Of a DNA stretch of 64,000 nucleotides, positions 56,214 to 64,000 are shown piece by piece. The notes under the pieces are model-generated. The model was not told where the DNA came from. It worked only from the letters and a program-made list of their open reading frames with translations, and searched no databases. Positions within the stretch are counted from its first letter, which is position 1. Every line of letters starts with the position of its first letter. Both the position numbers and the translations under genes were made by a program. Source of the stretch: Chinchilla lanigera (lineage: Eukaryota > Chordata > Mammalia > Rodentia > Chinchillidae); assembly GCF_000276665.1 (NCBI RefSeq), contig NW_004955516.1, positions 3,419,345 through 3,483,344 on the forward strand. Direction: 5' to 3'.

Positions 56214-56916
56214 AGATTCCTTAGAGCATCATCTCTCATATTATCCAGTTGAGAAAGTCTGGTCTGTATCAAATGGTTGGTTGGTTGGTTGGTTTGTATC
56301 GACAATATCTTTTCACCTTTCCAAGTGTGATGAGTGTAGCTAAGTTTATACATAGGTCCTGGTGACCTCATTGAGATCACACAGGTAATGCGATTTTGTC
56401 ACCTAGTGCCCAAGTATGACCGTTGACCAGACCATGAAGAGCTCTTTTAAAGCTCAGCCTTCAATGACTACACAGTCTTTGGTGGCTACAAATAGTCTAT
56501 CCCATGACTGAACCAAGCTACTTACCTTGTGTTGGATATCCTGGCTGCCTCTCATTTTTTACAAAGCTGCTTCTCTTCTCTTCTCCTCCTTCTTTCTCCT
56601 CCTTCTCCTACTGTTCCTCTTAAATTAAAACAATCCTGGAAGCAGTGTAAATTTTGGAGTAGATGAGGGAGAGATTTAAGACTACTTAGCCAACTAGTGT
56701 AATAGCTCAGAATGAGGTCATGAGATCCTACATTCAGATGGAGGCAGAAGGCGTAGAATGGACTAGACCAAGTCAGACTTACAAGGAACAAAGTGAGGTA
56801 TTTGGATCTGTTTGACTCCACATATATGGCTTTCAAATTTTGCTTTTATACTGTGCTCACTTAATCAAGTTCCTGATTCAATTTTTAAAATAATTTTATT
56901 ATTCTAAAGTAGTTTT
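56214..56916. other. Unassigned, inside the inverted block
   Basis: Contains a (GGTT)n run at 56273-56294 and a C/T-rich run at 56565-56620. A 94-codon minus frame (56552-56836) lacks a domain. Confidence 0.4.
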
Positions 56917-57018
56917 TTATTTTTTTTTTTTGGTTTTTTCTCCGGTACCGGGAACCGAACTCACGACCTTGCGCTTGCCAGGCAGGCGCTTTTGCTGCTG
57001 AGCTAAATCCCCAGCCCC
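56917..57018 (-). mobile_element. ID SINE, A58G group
   Basis: Reverse strand: gagttcggttcccggtacc and ggagaaaaaacc. TSD ctaaagtagtttt (56904-56916, 57019-57031). Inserted near the 3' end of the inverted L1. Confidence 0.95.
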
Positions 57019-57031
57019 CTAAAGTAGTTTT

Positions 57032-57435
57032 AAATTCACAGCAAAATTAAGAGGGAGGTACAGAGTTCCCAAATATTTCTTCATCCTCACACAAGCATAG
57101 CATCCTATTGTCAAAGTGGTACATATGTTCCAGCTGATGAACCTGCATTGACACATCATCACCCAAAGCCAGTCATTTACACAAGGGTTCACTCTTAGCG
57201 CTGTACATTCTATGCTGTTACATAAATACATAGTGATGTGTCCATTATTATAGTATCACACAAGAGTAGTTCCGGTGTCTTAGAAATCCTCTATACTCTG
57301 CCTTTTCAACCTTCCCCCACCCCACCCCAGCATCATTTTACTGTTTCTCTAGTTTTCCAGAATGTCATCTACTTGGAATTATATGTTATGTAGCCTTCAC
57401 AGATCACCTTCTTTCACTTAGCAATACGCACTTAA
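57032..57435 (-). mobile_element. L1M 3' end, inverted
   Basis: In reverse: ttaagtgcgtattgctaag, tgaaagaaggtgatctg, gacattctggaaaac, ggttcatcagctggaacata, then a gctgtgaatttaaaactac end. It continues the L1 at 55104-55725. Confidence 0.85.
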
Positions 57436-57444
57436 AGTTTTTCA

Positions 57445-57500
57445 GGTCGTGAGTTCGGTTCCCGGTACCGGAGAAAAACCAAAAAAAAAAAAAAAAAAAC
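57445..57500 (+). mobile_element. ID2, 3' fragment
   Basis: Begins ggtcgtgagttcggttccc, then ggagaaaaacc and an A-run. Right TSD aattatatcactgg (57501-57514) matches the LTR copy at 55850-55863 in reverse. Confidence 0.9.
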
Positions 57501-57670
57501 AATTATATCACTGGCTCCCAGGGTCTCCAGCGTGCAGATGGCTATGGTGAGACTTCTTGGCCTCCATAATTGTGTACACCAATTTCCATAATAAATCCCT
57601 TATATTTCTCTCTATATGTCCTACTGGAACTGTTTCTCTCGAGAACTCTGAGTATATTGACTCATACATT
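57501..57670 (+). mobile_element. MLT2-type ERVL LTR, 3' part
   Basis: ggcctccataattgtgtaca, atatgtcctactggaac, tgtttctctcgagaactc, ending with ttgactcatacatt. This is the MLT2 3' order. Confidence 0.75.
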
Positions 57671-59571
57671 CACTGTGTTAAGTGAAATTTATGGGAAGCC
57701 ATTGTTTTGGATTGAGCTCCTCTACTAGGCCCAACAGACCAAACTAGATAGAGTCACTCTTGCTAGGTGCCATGTAATCAAACTGAACATTGTGCTGATG
57801 GCTGTTGAAATCCGTCCTCCCTCCCCAGAGCGAAGAGTCCTCAAACTGGAGACTACCAAGCACTCCTTCAGGTCCTGAACAGAAATGCCTGGATTTGGAG
57901 CTCACACTGGAGGACAGAGTGCACATAGCTGAGCTATGGGGCATTGTGGGGGGAGGTCACTGTCTGAATTGTCTTATGACAGTTATGAAACTGCCCAAAG
58001 GGCTTGACCAGGTTCCTAAATGGAAGAGTTGACTGAGATGGCAGACATCTGCCCCTGGTGATTGGGGGTAGAGGTGCAAGGTTTTATCTTGTGCCCCTGA
58101 AAAAAGACACTCTAAGCAGAGATGGTTCTTTTCCATTTCAGGTAAAGATTCAGCACAAGGTAAGCACTTGGGGGCCGGGGAGCAACTGAGGCTTAGAGAT
58201 TTGGTAAATGTCAGTGTGTAAATTATAAGAAGACAATGCAAGTGGTAAGAAAAGGAAAGTTCAGAGGGTGTGGGCAAGGTCCCCAGGGAACCTCAAACCA
58301 TCATAGAGAGAAAGAAGCGCTTCTGAGATTCCAGTGCATTTTGAGGGTCTGGAGTGTGAGCTTTATTCATCATCAAAATGAACCTTATTTCTTCCTTTGG
58401 GTGACATAGGCCAATGCAAGTTATTTGTGGAACAAACACTCAAATCCAGGATGATCCTTCCAGTTACTAGCTTTCCAGGACCCATCTCTCAAAGATGGGA
58501 AGGAATGGCATGCGTTTCGCCATTTTCCTTTCTCTTAGCGGCGCTCAACCCTTGAGCAAAAGTCTTTGTCCCTTTTAGCAGGTAGGATGCCTCTATTTGC
58601 AAGGCGGTTGTGTGAGAATGCTGCTGTTCACAGAAAGCCGGAGAGCAGCCAGGCTTGCTTCAGGAGAGGGGGTGGGACCAGGGTGTCCCTTCCAGCGCTC
58701 CACAAGAATGGCCACCACCGTGATGCAGGTACAGGGGAGCCTGCCGTCTTTCTCCCTACTCCAGCTATGCAACCATGCAGCCAGGGCCCCATTAGCTGCA
58801 AAAAGTCAAACGGTCCATCCCCTGCTCACGGAGAGAGCAGCACTAACGTCTCACAGAACCCACGATTTGCTTCCTTACATGAACAATCGGCTCCTTGCCC
58901 ACGAGACAAAGAGAGTCTCACTTCCTCGGCCTATGAGGCTCCCCACCCCAAAACTGATAAGTCACCTACCTTTGGTTTTGATAATGATTCAAAATAAAGA
59001 CATATGTTCACTTTGCATCTTACAAATCAGGCATTCCTGACTCTGAAATGATTTTCTGGGTTCAGTGTCTCAGAACCATAATAATTGACTTGGCAATATG
59101 AAAAGTCATTTACAAGCAAAGTATGATGAGGCTCCTCTTCATTTGATACTAGAAATGTTTTCCATAAATCTAGCTTATTAAAACAAGTCTCTCATAATAT
59201 TTATGCAATTTCCAAATGAGATGGTCATAAACCTGCAGTAAAATATTAAGTCTATTCTCTGCTGATCATAATGATGCAAATATTGATGTGGGCTCACTGA
59301 GACACACCGCACAGATGCCCATCAAAATGAATAGATGGTAATACTGAAATATTTCTTCGTACCATAAACGAGATTATGTGCTTTATTTTTCTCTTAGTCT
59401 TCTCTAATGAGGAGAGACATCTTTGGTATTTCTGAATGTGATATTCACATGTCTTCACATTTTTTATGATGAAGTTTCTGTATAATGTATTTTCACACAG
59501 TCACTCCCCAGCAAACATTTCAAGGCACCTTGCTAGATACTTTAGGGAATAAAAATTCAACAAAGTGATTC
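57671..59571. other. Unassigned stretch of about 1.9 kb
   Basis: No transposon that I can name. A passage at 57700-58150 (gagctcctctactaggccc, ggtgccatgtaatcaaactg) may be an ancient repeat. Two overlapping frames of 143 and 147 codons (58566-58997, 58597-59040) have no domain signal. The AT-rich part 59040-59560 is repeat-poor. Confidence 0.3.
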
Positions 59572-59697
59572 TTTTTTTGTTGTTTTGTTTTGTCTTTTTG
59601 AGACAGAGTCTCACTATGCAGTTCAGACTGGCCTTGAGCTCACTTTGTAGCCCAGGCTGGTCCCAAACTCACAACGATCCTGCCTTAACCACCCCGA
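59572..59697 (-). mobile_element. 5'-truncated B1-type SINE
   Basis: gagacagagtctcactatgc and the duplicated blocks, stopping before the head. Confidence 0.85.
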
Positions 59698-60079
59698 AGC
59701 ATTCATTCATCTCTATGTCATTAAATGAATGTAAAGGAGTCATTGGTGACCCCAGGGCACTTGCAGTGGACCTGGGCACTCATAATCCCTTGTTCGGGCA
59801 GAGCGCCCTAAAGTTATCACCACAGCGGCTTCCAGCTAGGTCTTGGCTCTGGGGATCTGGTTCTGATGAAAGCCATACCTGCAATAAGGCAACCTCGCTC
59901 TCCGCGGAGTCTCCTTACTGCTAAGCCTCTGGGAAAGGAGTGCAACTAATTAAGCCCAGTCATCTCTTCCCTTCCCCTGTTTCAGATTCATCCAAAAATA
60001 AGTAACTAGTCAGCGTACTTGTGAAACTCGATGCATTCTGGGGAGATGCCATGGAGGGTTAGTAGCTGGCTAGGTCTGG
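59698..60079. other. Unassigned
   Basis: GC-moderate; nothing recognised. Confidence 0.3.
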
Positions 60080-60090
60080 AAGCTTGATCC

Positions 60091-60317
60091 CTGCCGGGCA
60101 CTGTGGCACATGCCCGTAATCCCAGCTATTTGGCAGTGGAAGCAGGAGGATTGCAAGTTCAAGGCCAGTTTAGGTGACTTAGCAGAATCTTGCCTCAAAA
60201 TAAAATGAAAAGGGGATGAGGTATAGTTCAGTGAAGACTGCTTGCCTAGTAAGAGTGACACCCTAGGTTCCCAGGACCAACAAAACTTAAAAAATTTAAA
60301 AAGGAAGACGAAGAAGA
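60091..60317 (+). mobile_element. B1-dID dimeric SINE
   Basis: gccgggcactgtggcacatg, unduplicated B1, linker, ID half (aggggatgaggtatagttca). TSD aagcttgatc. Confidence 0.85.
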
Positions 60318-60459
60318 AGCTTGATCTAGCAGCACAGCAGTATCTATCGTCCACTTCTCAAGCAGAGTCTCCAACTGTGGTGTTTTATACCATTCACTAC
60401 AGCCACCGAGATGGAGTCCATTTCCTCCCTGGGAGCCAGCCTCGAGCGACGCGATGGTG

Positions 60460-60955
60460 AATAACTACTGACTTTGAGTCATAAAAGACAACACAGCTTC
60501 TGCGGGGCTCTTATTCTGTTTAGAACACCACCTGCCTTGGAATCCTGGAGCCTTCGTGTAAGAAGTCTGGGCATCTGGAGGCCACCATGTTCGGAAGACC
60601 CTCAGAGAGCCCACATACTGCTGAAGAGACTCCCCAAAGAGCTCCAGCCGTCCAGCCCCAGCTCTCTGACCTTCCAGCATCAAGCACGCACACGAGTGAG
60701 TGAGCCTTGGGTGAACAGCGAACAGTCAGCAGTGCTGGATCCCGAAATTAAGATCCAGCATTTGCACCACCCTTGCCCATGCCAAGGGGAGCCGGCCTGT
60801 GGATCAGTCACCCCAGCTGACACAGTGGCGCAGAGGTGAGCCGTCCCTGATGAGCCCGGCCTGCAATGCACGCACGTCGGTGAGCAAAATGAATGCTGCT
60901 GTCTTAAACCAGTAAGTTTTCAGGCGGTTTATTCTGCAGCCAAGGTAATGGCAGT
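60460..60955 (+). mobile_element. MLT1-like LTR
   Basis: ctttgagtcataaaagacaa, cacagcttctgcggggctc, ending with aaaccagtaagttttcagg and a cggtttattctgcagc-type 3' end. It contains a 121-codon frame (60474-60839) that runs through the LTR and has no domain. Confidence 0.55.
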
Positions 60956-61305
60956 GCCTACTTAACTTTGCCGTGCACTTGATTTTATTTTTCCCTGAAA
61001 TGACCAGTCGGACTGTTGTTTAGCCAGGGAAAACAGAGCCAGACTTCTTGTTATGTGGGGAGATTAAGTTTCTAGTGTGGGTCTTCATGTCAGAGACATA
61101 AAGATCACAGTCATACCAATCTACTTGTTTAACAGCAGAGAAGTGGGCTGATTTTTCCCTCTCTTTTTATTATCCATAGTGAAAGCAGGATCTCTGTGTT
61201 TGAATTCAGATTTTTTTTCACAATTCCATGTGGGTTATGTTGCATGCTTTCTTCTTTACAAAGAAGTGCTTTAATTAATTTCTGGTATCCAACACTGCTC
61301 ACTAG
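60956..61305. other. Unassigned
   Basis: No repeat or gene recognised. Confidence 0.3.
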
Positions 61306-61404
61306 TCTTTTTTTTGGTTTTGTTTATTTTTGGTATCAGGAATCGAACTCAGGACCTTGAGTTTGCCAGGCAGACACTGTGCCACTAAGCTATAGCCCCG
61401 GCCC
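61306..61404 (-). mobile_element. ID SINE, first of a pair
   Basis: Reverse strand: gggccggggctatagcttag, gagttcgattcctgatacc. Confidence 0.9.
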
Positions 61405-61415
61405 CCACTGTTCAC

Positions 61416-61504
61416 TTTTTTTTTTTTTTTAGTACCAGGAATCAAACTCAGCACCTTGCGCTTGCCAGGCATGCGCTTATGCCGCTGAGCTATTTCCTCG
61501 GCCC
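61416..61504 (-). mobile_element. ID SINE, second of a pair
   Basis: Reverse strand: gggccgaggaaatagctca, gagtttgattcctggtact. The 11-mer ccactgttcac/t stands before and after it, so it inserted at the edge of its neighbour. Confidence 0.9.
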
Positions 61505-61727
61505 TTCCACTGTTCATTTGGAAATCACAAATTTTAATGGTGATTTATCTATAGAAAAATTATCTCTAGTTTTCACTTTCTGTGGCAGGAAGCTGCTGGG
61601 TCAATGAGAATTTTAATGCTATCCTCCCCAGCCCCTGCATATTCACTTGCTGATTGAAAGGGAGAACAGGTTTTTGACTTGCTGGAAATGGCCACAGTCA
61701 GATGAATGCTTAAAAATAAAAAGTAGG

Positions 61728-61880
61728 CCAGGCATGGTGGTGGACACCTATAATCCCAGCACTCAGGAAGCTGAGGCGGGAGGATTGCTGTGACTTTGAT
61801 GCCAGCCTGGGCTACAGAGTGAGTTGAAAGTCAGCCTGAACTACATCATGAGACCCTGTCTCAAAAAAACTAAAGGTGGG
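61728..61880 (+). mobile_element. B1-type SINE
   Basis: ggccaggcatggtggtggac, duplication, gagaccctgtctcaaaaa. Confidence 0.95.
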
Positions 61881-61887
61881 GAGGGAC

Positions 61888-61964
61888 AGGGAGAGAGAGA
61901 GAGAGAGAGACAGAGAGACAGAGAGACAGAGAGACAGAGAGACAGAGAGAGAGACAGAGAGAAA
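61888..61964. repeat. (GA)n/(GAGACA)n microsatellite
   Basis: gagagagagagagagagac, then about seven GAGACA units. Probably expanded from the SINE tail next to it. Confidence 0.95.
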
Positions 61965-62247
61965 CTAATTTTATTTTTCTCATGGTTTTGGAGTTTGCAG
62001 TCCAAGCGAGATGGGGAAGACTCATTGCTATGGGCCACTGTGGGTGGTAATGGTGGGCAGCGTGTGACAGAACAAACTGCTTACTTTGTGGCCAGGAAAC
62101 AAAGGAGAGGAAGGGGTTGGAGTCCCGCAGTCCCCTCCCAAGCCAAACCAGGACACTAGGTTCCATCTCTTAAAGGTCCACAGCACCGTCCGACAGTGCC
62201 ACCTGGGAACTGAGCCCTTAACACACGGGGCTGGAGGATATTCAAGG
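61965..62247 (-). mobile_element. MaLR LTR, antisense, first part
   Basis: cattgctatgggccactgtg, gtggccaggaaacaaagg, ctcttaaaggtccacagc, ending ggatattcaagg. It resumes at 62572. Confidence 0.75.
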
Positions 62248-62571
62248 TCTCGGGCTGTATATCCGGATGTCCCCTCAAAGTCTCGCGCACTCGGAGGGGG
62301 GGGCTTGGAGAAGGTGACTGGAATATGGGGGCTGGGAGGTGGGGCCTGCTTGGAAGAGGCGGATGTTTCTCCCTCCCGGGCTCCTCCCTTCTCTGTCTGC
62401 TTCCGGGCTGCCGAGACCCGAGCAGCCTTTCCCCTGCTCTGTCCCTCTGCCACGCCATCCTGTCTTGGAGCCAGCGCACCATGGACGGAAAATGTGAGCC
62501 AAATTAAACCTCTCCTTTAAGTTGTGGGTGTCGGTGTTGTGTCCCAGCAACGAGAAAGGAAGCAAGACAGG
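62248..62571 (+). mobile_element. MaLR LTR inserted into MaLR LTR
   Basis: gtatatccggatgtcccct, gcttccgggctgccgagac, ttggagccagcgcaccatgg, then aaattaaacctctcc and an aaaggaagcaagaca end. Same general family as 365-855, but younger-looking. Confidence 0.75.
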
Positions 62572-62586
62572 ATCCAAACCATAGCA
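62572..62586 (-). mobile_element. MaLR LTR, antisense, end part
   Basis: ggatccaaaccatagca completes the reverse LTR begun at 61965. Confidence 0.7.
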
Positions 62587-62906
62587 GCAAAGGCCTTAGA
62601 AATTCCCTGTAAATGTTAAGGAGCGCTCATCATTGATTCATAGACAAGTTCCCCAGCTTCCATTCCGTGACTATTTCTTCACAAGGCAGTACATTCTGCC
62701 TTCCAAATTGGCAAACATTGCACACAGCAGCGTAACATTTCCAGTCACGTGATTTTTCTAATCCGTAGGAGATTAGAATTAGCAAATAAGCAAAGAGATG
62801 CTAGAGACAGGCACAGCAACAGCAGTGGGAAACAATGTTTGAGAACATGAGACCAAAAATTTAAACATGACATTAAAACACAAAACATGTGTGGCGTACT
62901 ATCCAG
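62587..62906. other. Unassigned
   Basis: No repeat or gene recognised. Confidence 0.3.
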
Positions 62907-63328
62907 TGCGTCAGGTCCCGTGACCGAGGTGCCCGCGGATGATAAGGAAAAGACAGACAAGAAAAACGAGAGGCAAAAGTCTGGGATCGGGGGCTTACAG
63001 CCTCTCGGGCTGCAGCCTCAAATACCAATTTCAGTCACCTTTTCTTGAGGGAGAACCTCGGGCGTAGCGTAGCGAGTACTCATGGGCGGATACCACACGT
63101 TTTAGCAAGGATAATCAAAGGGTTATCCTTTTCCACATGGAATCCAAGACACGCCTGTAATCCCAGCACTCAAGAGGCTGAGACAGGAGGATCGTAAACT
63201 CAAGGTTAAACAAATCATTGTGTCCTTAATGCATTCTAATCAAAGAATGTCCTTCTCCACACATTGCAGTCCGGTGCCCCTGCTATAGGGACAAACAACT
63301 CTACACACCCCAATAGTTCAGGAAAACA
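62907..63328 (-). mobile_element. Probable class II (ERVK-like) LTR, antisense
   Basis: In reverse it ends cttttgcctctcgtttttct, tgtctgtcttttcc, then gggcacctcggtcacggg and acctgacgca, a class II U5-like pattern. No coding region. TSD not resolved. Confidence 0.45.
63145..63208 (+). mobile_element. B1-type SINE, 5' fragment
   Basis: gacacgcctgtaatcccagc and gaggctgagacaggagg. Inside the putative LTR. Confidence 0.75.
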
Positions 63329-63352
63329 TCACTGATATCCAAAAGGATAGGT

Positions 63353-63872
63353 ACTGTAGTCCCTCTTTATCTTCAGGGGAGATGTTCCAAGATCCTAGTG
63401 GATACCTGAAACCACGGTAGACCAAACCCTATACATACTATGTTTGTTTTTTCCGTAGGTCCTGCAAAATTGCTACAGGGTATCAGAGGTTATCTGTTCT
63501 CTGTGTTTTAGATACTGGCCCCTCCTTTGTAACTCCACTGTGCAGCTTCTGAAACATTGTTAAGAAAAATAAGGGTTACTTGAAGATAAGCACTATGATA
63601 GCATGACAGTCTGACAATCAATGCCGCTACTAAGCGACTAAAAGGAAAGCATTCACAGCATGGATACACTACAAAAAGGGCCAATTCATATTTTAAGTGG
63701 GGTGGATCAGGACAGCATGAGATTTCATCATCCTACTCAGACCTCCCTGCAATTTAAAACTTGCAGATTGCTTATTTATGGAACTTTCCACATAATATTT
63801 TCAGACCAAGGCTGATGGTGCGTAATTACAACTGTGAAAAACAACACTGTGGATAAGAGAGACCACTACAAT
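63353..63872. mobile_element. TcMar-Tigger-like element (MER8-like)
   Basis: Left end ctgtagtccctctttatc, gttccaagatcctagtggat, cctgaaaccacggtagacca. Right end ggaactttccacataatatt, gtggataagagagaccacta. The reverse of the right end (tgtagtggtctctctta) pairs with the left, so TIRs are present. Confidence 0.7.
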
Positions 63873-64000
63873 GGTTAAATTATATTCGGGATACTTGTTA
63901 TAAATTCAAGAAACCATATTTCAGAGGGACTTCATGGGAAATGGACTATAAAAAGCCTTGACATTTAAAGAGATCAAATTCAGTTACCTAGAAAAATTGC

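Larger units (their letters stand above)
55834..57444. other. Inverted segment, about 1.6 kb
   Basis: Both ends contain repeats whose other halves lie outside in opposite orientation: an L1 at one end, and an MLT2-type LTR and an ID at the other. Re-inverting this block in thought joins the L1 across 55725/57436, the LTR across 55863/57501, and the ID1 TSD. About 33 nt of a second ID (ID2) is lost at the right breakpoint. Confidence 0.85.

Noticed and set aside
60474..60839. 121-codon frame
   Set aside because: It lies within an MLT1-like LTR with no splice or domain evidence.
61824..62159. Arg/Glu/Asp-rich frame and its reverse Ser/Leu-rich frames
   Set aside because: They come from the (GA)n/(GAGACA)n microsatellite.

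Overview
This is mammalian nuclear DNA from a rodent that is not a mouse or rat. I find no protein-coding gene, no intact RNA gene and no CRISPR or operon-like structure. Long reading frames are few, unsupported, and mostly run through retrotransposon copies. Three SINE types point to the host. About 40 are tRNA-Ala/ID-type elements with the head ggggctggggattta. About 25 are 7SL-derived B1-like elements, most carrying an internal duplication of about 29 nt. About 9 are dimers of a B1 monomer joined to an ID monomer (B1-dID architecture). Together these suggest a non-murid rodent, possibly a castorimorph such as beaver. That assignment is inference; repeat libraries would settle it. Family names below come from remembered consensus features and not from a search.

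Layout. 1-10.7 kb: MaLR LTRs, L1 remnants and a candidate TIR DNA transposon at 7.6-8.4 kb. 10.7-22.9 kb: dense SINEs, an L1/HAL1 ORF1 remnant (18.5-20.3 kb), several antisense MaLR LTRs and L1M tails. 22.9-26.8 kb: SINE-poor AT-rich unique sequence holding a 56-bp tandem duplication and one 137-N assembly gap. 27-30.6 kb: an old MLT1 LTR split by an ID and a 2.7-kb L1. 30.6-36 kb: an old local duplication, an MLT1 LTR, and L1 pieces. 36-46.9 kb: mostly antisense L1 with a sense L1 carrying nested SINEs and an ERVL LTR. 47-54 kb: SINEs, a minisatellite, and SINE-poor unique stretches. 55.1-57.7 kb: an L1 and an MLT2-type LTR rearranged by a small inversion. 57.7-64 kb: unassigned sequence, nested LTRs, a probable class II LTR and a Tigger-like element.

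The best structural observations are these. (1) A 1.6-kb inversion whose breakpoints fall in two ID elements can be reconstructed from interrupted L1 and LTR repeats and from the target-site duplications (TSDs). (2) A 5'-half tRNA-Tyr fragment sits in an L1 with a 7-nt TSD. (3) A composite ID/L1/B1 insertion is enclosed by a single TSD. (4) ID copies fall into two groups, in which a T-loop A58-to-G change goes together with a GAGAAAAAC 3' extension. Four repeat-poor islands may be conserved noncoding elements, but this is untested. The window looks like intergenic or intronic DNA.
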